Shown here piece after piece: positions 1-8,446 of a DNA stretch of 64,000 nucleotides. Position 1 is the stretch's first letter; each line of letters opens with the position of its first letter. This DNA comes from Chryseobacterium sp. W4I1 (lineage in GTDB: Bacteria > Bacteroidota > Bacteroidia > Flavobacteriales > Weeksellaceae): contig NZ_JAUSXQ010000001.1 in the NCBI RefSeq assembly GCF_030816115.1, positions 62,001-126,000 of the forward strand, written 5' to 3'. The notes under the pieces were generated by a model. The model was not told the DNA's origin, ran no database searches, and worked only from the letters and a program-made list of their open reading frames with translations. The translations under genes were made by a program, and so were the position numbers.

Positions 1-212
1 TTCTGCTTACCCATAGAAATATCCATGTTCTTTCTGGATTCACAGCAGATAACTTCAATACGGCAAAAATTGAAAAAGTGCCGTTGAATCATAATTCACA
101 GAAAGAAGCTATTGTTTTCCTGGATGATAAAACCCTGCTGATCGCAGATGAAAAAGATAAGGAAAAAGGAGGGAATGTATATAGATTTGAATTTGACTTC
201 AAAACTAAATAA
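1..212 (+). CDS. C-terminal end of an unidentified protein (partial)
   Basis: An open frame enters from the left edge and stops with TAA at 210-212, giving about 69 residues. The text contains FLDDKTLLIADEK followed by a short hydrophilic tail, which resembles one blade of a beta-propeller or an extracellular repeat. No catalytic motif is visible and the family cannot be named from this fragment. A strong hairpin follows 35 bases later, so this is probably the last gene of its transcription unit. Confidence 0.6.
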   Translation, partial: LLTHRNIHVLSGFTADNFNTAKIEKVPLNHNSQKEAIVFLDDKTLLIADEKDKEKGGNVYRFEFDFKTK

Positions 213-246
213 TGACTGCTGCAAAAGCTTAAATCTGACATAAATA

Positions 247-283
247 AAAACAAGAGGGACAAAAAAATTGTCCCTCTTGTTTT
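247..283. terminator. Bidirectional intrinsic terminator
   Basis: The 12-base arms CAAGAGGGACAA (251-262) and TTGTCCCTCTTG (268-279) are perfect complements around an AAAAA loop, and flanking A and T runs extend the pairing to 247-283. It sits between two convergent genes and supplies a U-tract in both directions. Confidence 0.85.
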
Positions 284-316
284 ATTAATATAGAATTAAA
301 TATAAAAGCGATAGAA

Positions 317-3300
317 TTAGAAAGTCATTCCAACACCTGCAGAGATTCTTCCTCCGTCAGAACCATAGAAGTAATTCAGTCTCGCAGAGAACATTTCTAC
401 AACGCTCAGCCAGAATCCTGCTCCTACAGACTGATGCCACTTTTTAGAATCCTCACCGTCGTTCCAGACACGTCCGAGATCATATCCGATCAGAACTCCC
501 ATATTGGCCGGAACAATGTTATTTCTCACCCTTCCGAAATCCCACCGGATCTCAGAATTATTGGTAAAATAAGATTTCCCTGAGAACCTGTCATTTCTGA
601 AAGCCCTCATTCCGTTATTTCCGCCAATACTCGCTGCCTGGTAGAATTCAAAGTCATTATTGCTGATCCACATTGCATTGCTGGAGTTGGCAAAAACAAA
701 ATTTCCTCTTTTATCAATTCTGTGATCTATAGCCAGTCTTCCTTTCAGAGTAAAGAAGTTCTTGTCTGTATTGGAAAGATTGGTTTTCCAGTCTGCATTG
801 ACCAGAAACTCAAGTCCTAAAGTAGGAAAAGCTTTATTATCCAGATTTTTGAAACTGAAAGTGTAATTGGCCCCTGCAAACTGCTGGCTTTTGAAAACGT
901 CAGGTCTTACATCGGCAGACTGATCCACAAAGCGGTCACCATTTCTCTGCACCTTATTATCCTCAAACGTCAGCTGGAACTGATGCTGAAGGTTCATCCA
1001 GCTTTTTTTAGAGATCGACGGTGCAAAATTGAACTTGGAAATTCTTGCCCTGTTGTATTCTCTTTCCGTATTTTCTTTATCGTATACACTTTCATTAGAC
1101 AGTCCGAAGAAATTTTCTGCGAATCTTGGAGTAGTGTACGCCGCATCGAGATTGAAATCCCAGCCCGATATTGCTTTTTTGAATATACCTTTATAAGCCG
1201 CATTAAATCCGCCTGTAGCCGTATAGAAATTAACTTTAAGGCTATGCTTTTGTGTATAAGGATCACGGATAAAGTTATTCACTGTATAATTAGCCAGAAC
1301 TCCCAAAATCACACCATCATCCGGGTTGTAATCTGCATTCGGATAGCCGGCAAAGAAATTATATTTCGGATGTTTGTAATTGTACGTATTGATATCATAA
1401 TCATCAGAAATATTTTTCGTCCCTGAACCGTTGTACGTATTTTTCTGGGATTTAAAATCATAAATCTTTACACTTTTTCCGTCTGCAATATTATAAACAT
1501 CGTGGTTATAGCCCCCAATAAGTCGTATATTTGTCTTTGGCCTACCTTCTCCTGCAACATCATAAATATCATCATCTTCAAGACCGTAGATCCAAAGTTC
1601 TTTCGTTTTTGAATCTTCATAGGTTTTCTCAAAAACCAGCTCAGGATTTTCCTTGTTTTTGTCTAATTTATATTGTTTTACATTCACGGAATGACCGTTT
1701 TTTGTAATGACAAACTTGTCCGGATTTACTGTTCCTGCCAGCGAAACCTTTTCCTGGAGTACATTATAATACTGCGCAGCATAATCCTGCAGTTTTGTTT
1801 TTCTTATCTTTAATTTTCTCTGAATATCAGCAATCGTTTCATCTTTTACCTCCTTCGGTAGATTAGAGAAAGCTTCGTCAATATCAGCATCCGTCAAATG
1901 TTCCTGAATATATTTTGCCTGTTCCGTCCACTCTTCCTGTGTTGCTCCCTTTAAAAAGACAAGATCTAAAGGATAAGGCTCCATATTGATCCACTTTACA
2001 TTTTTAATCTCTTCCTTAAATGTTTTCATGTGGCGGATGGCCGGAACATTCATGATAATCTTGAAAGTTGCCCCGTCATATTTACTGAAAGCCTGATCTC
2101 TGTCTTTCGGGATCGGTTTGTAAACAACCTTATCACCGTCCTGGTATTCTGCCCATTTCCACTGGTCGGAATGTCTGTCCCAGTCACCGATCAGCATATC
2201 AAAGATTCTTGCTCTTATGTACGATTCCCGGTCTACGGAATACTTATAATTTTTGGTGAAATTTTTCAGCACATCATCTGTAGAAACAATATCTTTAGCA
2301 TTGTCCAGTGAAGCCAGCGTTTTAGGATCAGAAGAAAAGCGTTCTTCGATCATGTACATTTCATCCCCGAAATTCTTATTATATTCTCCTAAAGCATACT
2401 GCTTTGGAATATAATATAATTTCGGATTACTGTGAAAAATACCGAGCTTATCAGCCATATTTCCTACTGAAAAAGGGGTAAACGGATGATTGGTGGTATA
2501 GAAATCCAGCAGGAACTTTTCAGGAAAGGTATTGTTCAGCTCATTCCCGAAAGTGCTTTTTTTGAAAGCCATATTATTCAGAAAACGAACGGCACTCTTC
2601 TTCACGCCTCGCATCACAAATTCCTGTCCGTCTGCTGCCTTTAGTCTTAAGCTGTTCGACTGATTTCCTCCGCCTTCTCTGAAAGGGGTAAATCCGCCAT
2701 TCAGGGAAGTAAGATCTGCCGTTGGTGCCTCAATTGGAATCCCGTAATATTTCCTGTAATGCTCACCCCACAGCCAACGGTAAACAGGTCCTTTTTGGGT
2801 AAGCTTTACCGGATAAATACTTGAAGTGGCTGTAGCCGGGAAATCCTTTGGATAATTATTAATAAATGCATCAGGTTTTGAAATCACAGAGATATGCGTC
2901 AGCTTTTTCAAACTGTTGTCCTTTGTAGAAAAATACTCCACATCAGTACTTTGGTCTTTTCTTATATTCAAAACGGCAAAGCCGCTGCCTCCATAAGAGA
3001 AATCGGTTTTTTCTGCAATAGTGGAAGGATCCGTTTTAGAGCCTGCGCCGCTGATAATCTGCCTGATATTCCTCTCTTCATGATACTGAAGATTGTGATC
3101 ATGTCCCGAAACAAAAATAATGTTTTCTTTATCCTGAACAATGCTTTTTAACCTGTTGGCCAGATCTGCATAATGCTGGTTATTGATATCCTCAAGACTT
3201 GCCCCGGAAGAACTTCTCAGTACATTAATCACACTGGCAACTACAGGAACCGGAACTTTGCTTTTAAGCGGATAAAGATGTGATTTTGCAGAATTGAACC

Positions 3301-4030
3301 CTGCATGAGTTCCACTGCTGATAATAGGGTGATGCAGGGCAACAATAATTCTTTTATCCTGATTTTTAGTGACAAGATCTTTAAATTCTGTGAAGAAATC
3401 TTCACGGGTCTTGATCGGACAGTTTTTATTCACTCCCGGATACTGATCCCAGTTTGTAAGTGCCCATTTCGTATCGATCACAATAAGCTTGATATCTTTT
3501 GATAAATTAATATCATCAATACCGCAGGAATTTTTAGGAAGAAAAGCTTTTTTGTCATTGAAGTAAGCCTTTACAAGATCTTCCTGAGCCTTTAATCCAT
3601 CCAGACCGCTTTTCCAGTCATGATTTCCGGGAATAACCAATGTTTTTCCCTTGAAATTTTTGGTGATGGCAAGCTGATTCTCAAGTTTTTCTTTTGCCAG
3701 TGCATAGTCTTTGTCTGATTCCTTTGGCATTCCGTTCGGATAGATATTATCGCCAAGAAAGATCAGCATAGAGTTGCTATCTGCAGAATCCAGTTTATTT
3801 TTAAGTAAATTTAAAGTGGTCTGCGCCTGAGGCTCATCAGCATTTCCGGCATCCCCGATCAGGAAAATTTTAAAATCATTATCAGATTTGATGTCGGAAT
3901 TTTTAACTTCAAATAAGTTTTTACCTTTTTTTACGTTATATGTTGCGCAGGAATAGAGAACTCCGGCAGACAATACTGCCCGAAAGGCAATAGAAGTATT
4001 TTTTAAATGAGTTTTAAAGGATAAATTCAT
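317..4030 (-). CDS. Calcineurin-like metallophosphoesterase fused to an outer-membrane beta-barrel
   Basis: This 1237-residue protein begins with a lipoprotein-like signal (LYSCA, candidate lipid-bearing Cys28). The metallophosphoesterase signature follows in order: GDAG at D60, GDN at 93-95, GNHD at 135-138, the LHHP histidines at 233-234 and GHDH at 309-312. These residues normally bind two metal ions for phosphoester hydrolysis. The middle part (about 400-850) has no motif I can name. The last 300 or so residues are aromatic-rich alternating strands of the BamA/surface-antigen type and end in a terminal Phe, as outer-membrane barrels do. The likely arrangement is an enzyme anchored at the outer membrane by its own barrel; its substrate is unknown. 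The gene is divergent from the HD-PycTM gene with only 26 bases between the start codons. Confidence 0.85.
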   Translation of the reverse strand: MNLSFKTHLKNTSIAFRAVLSAGVLYSCATYNVKKGKNLFEVKNSDIKSDNDFKIFLIGDAGNADEPQAQTTLNLLKNKLDSADSNSMLIFLGDNIYPNGMPKESDKDYALAKEKLENQLAITKNFKGKTLVIPGNHDWKSGLDGLKAQEDLVKAYFNDKKAFLPKNSCGIDDINLSKDIKLIVIDTKWALTNWDQYPGVNKNCPIKTREDFFTEFKDLVTKNQDKRIIVALHHPIISSGTHAGFNSAKSHLYPLKSKVPVPVVASVINVLRSSSGASLEDINNQHYADLANRLKSIVQDKENIIFVSGHDHNLQYHEERNIRQIISGAGSKTDPSTIAEKTDFSYGGSGFAVLNIRKDQSTDVEYFSTKDNSLKKLTHISVISKPDAFINNYPKDFPATATSSIYPVKLTQKGPVYRWLWGEHYRKYYGIPIEAPTADLTSLNGGFTPFREGGGNQSNSLRLKAADGQEFVMRGVKKSAVRFLNNMAFKKSTFGNELNNTFPEKFLLDFYTTNHPFTPFSVGNMADKLGIFHSNPKLYYIPKQYALGEYNKNFGDEMYMIEERFSSDPKTLASLDNAKDIVSTDDVLKNFTKNYKYSVDRESYIRARIFDMLIGDWDRHSDQWKWAEYQDGDKVVYKPIPKDRDQAFSKYDGATFKIIMNVPAIRHMKTFKEEIKNVKWINMEPYPLDLVFLKGATQEEWTEQAKYIQEHLTDADIDEAFSNLPKEVKDETIADIQRKLKIRKTKLQDYAAQYYNVLQEKVSLAGTVNPDKFVITKNGHSVNVKQYKLDKNKENPELVFEKTYEDSKTKELWIYGLEDDDIYDVAGEGRPKTNIRLIGGYNHDVYNIADGKSVKIYDFKSQKNTYNGSGTKNISDDYDINTYNYKHPKYNFFAGYPNADYNPDDGVILGVLANYTVNNFIRDPYTQKHSLKVNFYTATGGFNAAYKGIFKKAISGWDFNLDAAYTTPRFAENFFGLSNESVYDKENTEREYNRARISKFNFAPSISKKSWMNLQHQFQLTFEDNKVQRNGDRFVDQSADVRPDVFKSQQFAGANYTFSFKNLDNKAFPTLGLEFLVNADWKTNLSNTDKNFFTLKGRLAIDHRIDKRGNFVFANSSNAMWISNNDFEFYQAASIGGNNGMRAFRNDRFSGKSYFTNNSEIRWDFGRVRNNIVPANMGVLIGYDLGRVWNDGEDSKKWHQSVGAGFWLSVVEMFSARLNYFYGSDGGRISAGVGMTF

Positions 4031-4056
4031 AAATTTACATTAACAAAAAATCAGGA

Positions 4057-5226
4057 ATGAGCATTTTACACAAAGCTAAAGATTATGTCGAAATCTTATT
4101 CAAAGATAGGTTATCTTCTGTATACTTTTACCATAATTTTATTCACACGACCTATACCGTTAATAAGGCAGAGGAGATCTTGCGAAATACGCCTGTATCT
4201 AAAGAAGATCAGGAAAAAGTTCTGCTTGCGCTGTGGTTTCATGATACAGGCTATGTAGAATGTGCCCAGAATCATGAGGAAAGAGGTGTGCAGATTCTTA
4301 CCGATTTTCTAAAGCAGGAAAATTACTCTGAAACTTATATTGAAGATGTTTCTAAGTTGATTCTGGCGACAAAGATCACTTATGAACCACAGAATCTTCT
4401 GGAAAAAATTGTGAAAGATGCGGATTGCAGTCATTTTGCCAGTCACGATTATAATGAAATTTCCGATGCACTGAGAAAAGAATGGGAACTTACCAATGTA
4501 AAATGTTTCTCCAATGATGAATGGAATGCAGGAAATCTTGAAATGCTTAAAAACAAGCATCACTATTACACGGATTATGCAAAGGAAAACTGGGAGCCTC
4601 TGAAAAAGAAAAACATAAAGAAAATAGAAAAAAAGCTTGAAAAAGAAGAGGATAAAAAAGAAAATTCAGACAATAAGAAAGAACCTAAAGAGACAAAGCC
4701 TGACAGAAGTGTAGATACCTTATTCAGGGTAACGCTGAACAATCACACCAGACTGAGCGATATTGCTGACAGTAAGGCGAATATTCTGCTTTCGGTTAAC
4801 GCTATCATTATTTCAGTCTGTCTTTCCGTGCTGGTTCCTAAGCTGGACACACCTAAAAATGCCCACCTGATCATTCCAAGCTTTATCCTGTTGCTTTCAA
4901 GTGTTTTGACAATTATATTTGCGATTTTATCTACAAAACCCAATGTAACGAAAACTAATTTTACGGCTCAGGATATCACAGACAGAAAGGTAAATCTTCT
5001 GTTCTTCGGAAACTTCCATCAGATGATGTTCAACGATTATCATAATGCTATGAAAGATCTGATCAAAGACAGAGATTATATCTACGATTCTATGGTGAAA
5101 GACCTTTATTTCCTGGGGAAAGTGCTTGACAGAAAATACAAGCTTTTATCTATAACGTATAAGATCTTTATGGCAGGAATTATTATTTCTGTGCTTTCTT
5201 TCGCCTATGCTTTTCTTTCGCTTTAA
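4057..5226 (+). CDS. HD-domain protein fused to a PycTM (Pycsar effector-type) membrane domain
   Basis: The N-terminal half is an HD phosphohydrolase-like domain with histidines in HNFIH (26-30), the HD pair in WFHDTG (62-63), HEE at 73-75 and the late aspartates of DADCSHF (121-123). A charged lysine/glutamate linker (about 184-215) leads to a membrane module of about 170 residues starting near DTLFRVTLNNHTRLSDIADS. It has hydrophobic helices at about 243-262, 272-291 and 366-387. I recognise this module as the DUF5706/PycTM family, the membrane effector domain of Pycsar anti-phage systems. In those systems a separate pyrimidine cyclase makes cCMP or cUMP; no cyclase lies nearby. The bestrophin-like gene starts 15 bases downstream, so the two are probably co-transcribed. 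The HD half could hydrolyse or sense a nucleotide. The domain calls are fairly sure; the role is inference. Confidence 0.8.
   Translation: MSILHKAKDYVEILFKDRLSSVYFYHNFIHTTYTVNKAEEILRNTPVSKEDQEKVLLALWFHDTGYVECAQNHEERGVQILTDFLKQENYSETYIEDVSKLILATKITYEPQNLLEKIVKDADCSHFASHDYNEISDALRKEWELTNVKCFSNDEWNAGNLEMLKNKHHYYTDYAKENWEPLKKKNIKKIEKKLEKEEDKKENSDNKKEPKETKPDRSVDTLFRVTLNNHTRLSDIADSKANILLSVNAIIISVCLSVLVPKLDTPKNAHLIIPSFILLLSSVLTIIFAILSTKPNVTKTNFTAQDITDRKVNLLFFGNFHQMMFNDYHNAMKDLIKDRDYIYDSMVKDLYFLGKVLDRKYKLLSITYKIFMAGIIISVLSFAYAFLSL
4071..4104 (-). promoter_or_regulatory. Candidate promoter of the phosphoesterase-barrel gene
   Basis: On the minus strand TAGCTTTG (4078-4071) fits the Bacteroidetes -7 consensus TAnnTTTG. 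A TTTG at 4104-4101 lies 22 bases upstream as a possible -33 element, slightly wider than usual. Transcription would start near 4064, giving a leader of about 33 bases. The promoter would lie inside the divergent coding sequence, which the 26-base gap between the genes makes necessary. Confidence 0.4.
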
Positions 5227-5241
5227 TATAAATACATACTA

Positions 5242-6165
5242 ATGATTGTAAGACAGCGGACCAACTGGCTGAAAATGTTGTTTATATGGAGAGGCTCTGT
5301 ATTGAAGAAAATTGTTGTCCAGTTGGTTGTTATTTTAGTTTTTTCCCTGCTCATCTATTTTTTTAAAGGAAAAATATTTGACTATAAGGTACATCTTAAT
5401 CCAACTATTTTTACGCTCATCGGTCTTGCGCTGGCTATTTTCATGGGGTTCTGCAATTCTGCAAGCTACGACCGTTTCTGGGAAGGACGTAAGCTGTGGG
5501 GATCATTGGTCATCGAAACAAGATCTTTGACAAGACAGATTCTTTCATTAGTGAATGATTCCTCACCCGGTGCTAAAGAAGAAAAAGAAAAAATCATCAA
5601 AATGGTTTCCGCATTCTGCTGGTCACTGAATGATCAGCTGAGAGATAAATCCGGGACAGAGCACTTAACCAGACTTCTTTCTCCGGAACATGCGGAGTAT
5701 TTGAAAGATAAAAAATTTATTCCCAGCATCATTCTCGGTTTTATTGCCGACTGGCTGAAAGAACAGCAGCAGAAAGGAAATATTGATACAATCGTGATGA
5801 CCTCTATGGATCACCAGCTGAACCAGTTCTCCAATATTTCAGGAGGATGTGAGAGAATTTACAATACGCCTTTACCTTTTGCTTACAGTGTTCTGCTTCA
5901 CCGCACGGTTTATCTGTACTGTTTCTGGCTGCCGTTTGGATTGGTTGATAGTCTGGACTGGATGATGCCTCTGATCGTTCTCTTAATCAGCTATACTTTT
6001 ATTGCCCTTGATGCTATTATCCAGGAGATCGGGGAACCGTTTGGGGAGGAGGAAAATGATCTTGCCCTGAATAGCCTATGCAGAACAATTGAATATTCCA
6101 TTTTTGAGCAGGCGGGAATGCCACAGGGCGAGCTTAAAAAGCCGGATTCTTATTTTATAGATTAA
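5242..6165 (+). CDS. Bestrophin-family (UPF0187) membrane channel protein
   Basis: This 307-residue protein has the bestrophin hallmarks: hydrophobic segments at about 22-41 and 53-71, then SYDRFWEGRKLWG, which follows the second helix in bacterial homologues. Later come PLPFAYSVLLHRTVYLYC and two further helices, then IQEIGEPFGEEENDL near the C-terminus. Bacterial bestrophins form pentameric ion channels in the inner membrane. The gene is 15 bases behind the HD-PycTM gene on the same strand, suggesting one operon of two membrane proteins. Length is normal for the family. Ion selectivity cannot be read from the sequence. Confidence 0.85.
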   Translation: MIVRQRTNWLKMLFIWRGSVLKKIVVQLVVILVFSLLIYFFKGKIFDYKVHLNPTIFTLIGLALAIFMGFCNSASYDRFWEGRKLWGSLVIETRSLTRQILSLVNDSSPGAKEEKEKIIKMVSAFCWSLNDQLRDKSGTEHLTRLLSPEHAEYLKDKKFIPSIILGFIADWLKEQQQKGNIDTIVMTSMDHQLNQFSNISGGCERIYNTPLPFAYSVLLHRTVYLYCFWLPFGLVDSLDWMMPLIVLLISYTFIALDAIIQEIGEPFGEEENDLALNSLCRTIEYSIFEQAGMPQGELKKPDSYFID

Positions 6166-6168
6166 GAG

Positions 6169-6396
6169 CTAGTTTATTTCTTTTAAAAATTCACTTATTG
6201 ACATTCCAAGAGCATCAGAAATTCTCATAAGGCTGAGAACGGAAGTATTGATAACGCCTCTTTCTATTCTTGTAATCTGTGAAATTTCTATGTCCAGTAT
6301 AAAAGCAAGTTCCTTTTGCGTGAGGTTTTTCTGAAGACGCAATTCTTGTAGACGTTCTCCTATTTTCTTTAACCTTATTTGATCCAAATCTTTCAC
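6169..6396 (-). CDS. XRE-family helix-turn-helix regulator
   Basis: A 75-residue protein consisting almost entirely of a Cro/C1-type DNA-binding domain. RLQELRLQKNLTQKELAFI forms helices 1-2, DIEISQITRIERG the recognition region, and SLMRISDALGMSISEFL the last helices. There is no effector domain, so it is probably a simple repressor acting as a dimer. It is convergent with the bestrophin gene (3-base gap) and divergent from the lipoprotein gene. A perfect 30-bp palindrome lies 28 bases upstream of its start codon and is the obvious candidate operator. Confidence 0.85.
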   Translation of the reverse strand: MKDLDQIRLKKIGERLQELRLQKNLTQKELAFILDIEISQITRIERGVINTSVLSLMRISDALGMSISEFLKEIN

Positions 6397-6423
6397 ATAA
6401 CAAAGGTTAGAGTTTATGGTCTA

Positions 6424-6453
6424 TTTTAAATAGGCAAATTTGCCTATTTAAAA
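6424..6453. promoter_or_regulatory. Perfect 30-bp palindrome, candidate operator of the XRE regulator
   Basis: Every one of the 15 base pairs around the centre at 6438/6439 is symmetric; the core reads TAGGCAAATTTGCCTA. It lies between the divergent XRE and lipoprotein genes and its right half includes the TTTG that would serve as the -33 box of the rightward promoter. A protein bound here would block that promoter. The perfect dyad and the location are seen directly; binding by the neighbouring regulator is inferred. Confidence 0.7.
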
Positions 6454-6470
6454 CATTATTCATACGTTTG
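6439..6470 (+). promoter_or_regulatory. Promoter of the lipoprotein gene (TTTG-N20-TAcgTTTG)
   Basis: TTTG at 6439-6442 and TACGTTTG at 6463-6470 are separated by 20 bases, a full match to the Bacteroidetes -33/-7 consensus. Transcription would start near 6477 and give a leader of about 35 bases before ATG 6513. The -33 box lies inside the 30-bp palindrome. Confidence 0.65.
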
Positions 6471-6512
6471 TGAAAATTATATATCTTTAACAACTTAATT
6501 AACACAAAACCT

Positions 6513-7856
6513 ATGAGAAAAAATTTTATCTTCCGGTTCCTTCCGTTGATAGCAATGGCTGTCAGTCTACAGTCATGTAGGACGAACGAAGATTATCTTT
6601 CAGGTAATGAAAAACCTTCTTACTCTAACAAGTTTCAGGTGTTTTCGGTAGCCAATAAAGAATCTGTAAACTACGCTCAAGGGTTTAGAACATTGTTGGA
6701 AAACTATGACCAAATTAATGGGACCGGCTACTCGAGAGCTGCATTATTGAAAAAAGGAAGCTTTAATAAAAATGAATCAGAGTATGTAGAATTTAACCTG
6801 CATTCTCAGGAGATGCTTCTGGACGATGGTGAGCGATGGGTAATATATCCCATCATAAAAAGCAACCAGGTTGATGGCCTTATGGCTGGTATTCTCAGAA
6901 ATGAGGAAACAGAAGTAGAATTCAGGAAACTGGACTCTGGACATGCCTATTATGATGAGGTGTACAAAATATTCAGCATTGCCTATACAAAAAACAAACT
7001 CAAGCATGGTTTGAACAGCAAAAACGGCTGCGGCTTTGAGGAAGATGATGCCTGCGGCATTCCTGATATTATCATTTCTCCTCCTCCCAAACCAAGGCCT
7101 ACAGGAGGCGGACCCAAGGGAGGATGCACAGGGTATAATAACTGTTTTGACCCAAGTGTAGGAAGCGGTGGCGGAGGCGGAAGCAATACCCCTACGCCAG
7201 AGGCACCACAGAATCCTTGTGAGAAAACAAAAGCTCTACTGGAAAATCAGGAAGTAAATGATGTAGTTGCTGATCTGAAAAATCATATGGCCAGTGGAAT
7301 AGGTGGAGAAAAAGGATGGAAATTAAACAAAAATGGTCCTCCGACACAAACTACTGAAAATGGACCACATAGTGTTGTAATAGGAGATCCTTCTTTATTA
7401 AATGGGGCTTATCATAATCACACAGGAACGAAAGTAGATATATTTTCAGCTACGGATGTTGATACTCTTCTTGAAATAGCCAGATATCAAAATATTGGTA
7501 ACACTGGAAATGCATTTTCAGGTATGGTTGCACCCAATGGCATACATTATGTAATTCACTTTAATGGAAGACATAGTGATTTGCCAGCATCTGGAGCTTT
7601 TAGTGAAGTTGATCTTGAAGTATTAAAAATTAGTCAATACAGAAATCAAATTAAACTTTTGTCAGATACTTCTGGAATTTATTGTAATTCTCAAACAGGA
7701 AAACTGAATTCAAAAGGATTAGAAAAACTTTTTATGAATACGTTAAAAGCGATGGGATTGGAAAACAAAATTATCTTGCAAAGAATAGATGATGATGGAA
7801 TAAAAACAATAAAGCAGAATATTGATGGGACTTTAAATCCAGTTCCATGTATTTAA
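6513..7856 (+). CDS. Lipoprotein with glycine/proline linker and JAMM-like C-terminal domain
   Basis: The 447-residue product starts with a lipoprotein signal ending SLQSC. Residues 30 to about 170 form an unassigned globular domain. A linker rich in Pro and Gly (about 190-235) follows, then a C-terminal domain with YHNHTG, nine residues, then SATD. That spacing resembles the HxH...SxxD metal site of JAB/MPN (JAMM) peptidases, but the usual upstream glutamate is not obvious and the family is not certain. The gene is probably controlled by the upstream palindrome and XRE protein. The DUF6705 gene follows after 14 bases, so the two are likely co-transcribed. The change from a GC-richer N-terminal half to a more AT-rich C-terminal half suggests a swapped end, as in polymorphic secreted proteins. 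Function unknown. Confidence 0.6.
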   Translation: MRKNFIFRFLPLIAMAVSLQSCRTNEDYLSGNEKPSYSNKFQVFSVANKESVNYAQGFRTLLENYDQINGTGYSRAALLKKGSFNKNESEYVEFNLHSQEMLLDDGERWVIYPIIKSNQVDGLMAGILRNEETEVEFRKLDSGHAYYDEVYKIFSIAYTKNKLKHGLNSKNGCGFEEDDACGIPDIIISPPPKPRPTGGGPKGGCTGYNNCFDPSVGSGGGGGSNTPTPEAPQNPCEKTKALLENQEVNDVVADLKNHMASGIGGEKGWKLNKNGPPTQTTENGPHSVVIGDPSLLNGAYHNHTGTKVDIFSATDVDTLLEIARYQNIGNTGNAFSGMVAPNGIHYVIHFNGRHSDLPASGAFSEVDLEVLKISQYRNQIKLLSDTSGIYCNSQTGKLNSKGLEKLFMNTLKAMGLENKIILQRIDDDGIKTIKQNIDGTLNPVPCI

Positions 7857-7870
7857 AATAAAAAATTATT

Positions 7871-8446
7871 ATGAAAAATCTTACTATAAAAAGTTTATTG
7901 ATATTTTTAGCAATAAACTTTAGCTCTTGTAAAGCACAGCAGGTCTACCCATTAAACACTTATCCTGATGATGTTCAAGCAGGCTCATATTTGAAAGACC
8001 TTAATAATGAATTGAACTATTATGTTGGCACATGGCAATCGACATTTAATGGACGAACCACCATTCTTTCTATTACGAAAGATGAACATCACCTCCTTAG
8101 GCGTGATTTGACAACAACTTTTTATCAGGATATTTTACTCGTAAAATATATCATTAAAGACTCATCTGGGGTAGTTTTACAAAATAATTCTAATGCCCAG
8201 GGTGAATCTGACCGAAATTTTATTACCAGTATATCTATAAAAGATAATACTGTATATCTTTATTATAATGGAACAAATTGTGGTGTTGGCTGGGGAGAAA
8301 TTCTGTTAAAAAAGATTAATCCTTTAAGCTTGTCATGGTCTTATCACCCTAACAGTAGTGTTTTGACAACTAAAAATTGTCCTGGAAATCCTGACAAAAC
8401 AATTTACCTGCCAGAAGCTGAGAACTTAATCTTTACAAAGCAATAG
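7871..8446 (+). CDS. DUF6705-type small secreted/lipoprotein
   Basis: The 191-residue product has a signal peptide ending NFSSCKAQQ, with a possible lipobox Cys. YYVGTWQSTF, NCGVGWGEILLKKI and IYLPEAENLIFTKQ match my recollection of the DUF6705 family of flavobacteria. The role of that family is unknown. It lies 14 bases after the JAMM-like lipoprotein gene. Two broken relatives follow, and the first of them starts with a GTG overlapping this gene's stop codon, so this stretch grew by tandem duplication. Confidence 0.7.
   Translation: MKNLTIKSLLIFLAINFSSCKAQQVYPLNTYPDDVQAGSYLKDLNNELNYYVGTWQSTFNGRTTILSITKDEHHLLRRDLTTTFYQDILLVKYIIKDSSGVVLQNNSNAQGESDRNFITSISIKDNTVYLYYNGTNCGVGWGEILLKKINPLSLSWSYHPNSSVLTTKNCPGNPDKTIYLPEAENLIFTKQ

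Noticed and set aside
983..1426. Open frame of 147 codons on the plus strand inside the phosphoesterase-barrel gene
   Set aside because: It is antisense to a clear gene, has no coherent motif or signal, and is made of rare-looking residue runs. Similar antisense frames (for example 2030-2311, 2894-3151, 11708-12043, 13462-13806, 22929-23219) were dropped for the same reason.
6983..7186. Minus-strand proline-rich frame opposite the glycine/proline linker
   Set aside because: It is the complement of the low-complexity linker and has no independent support.
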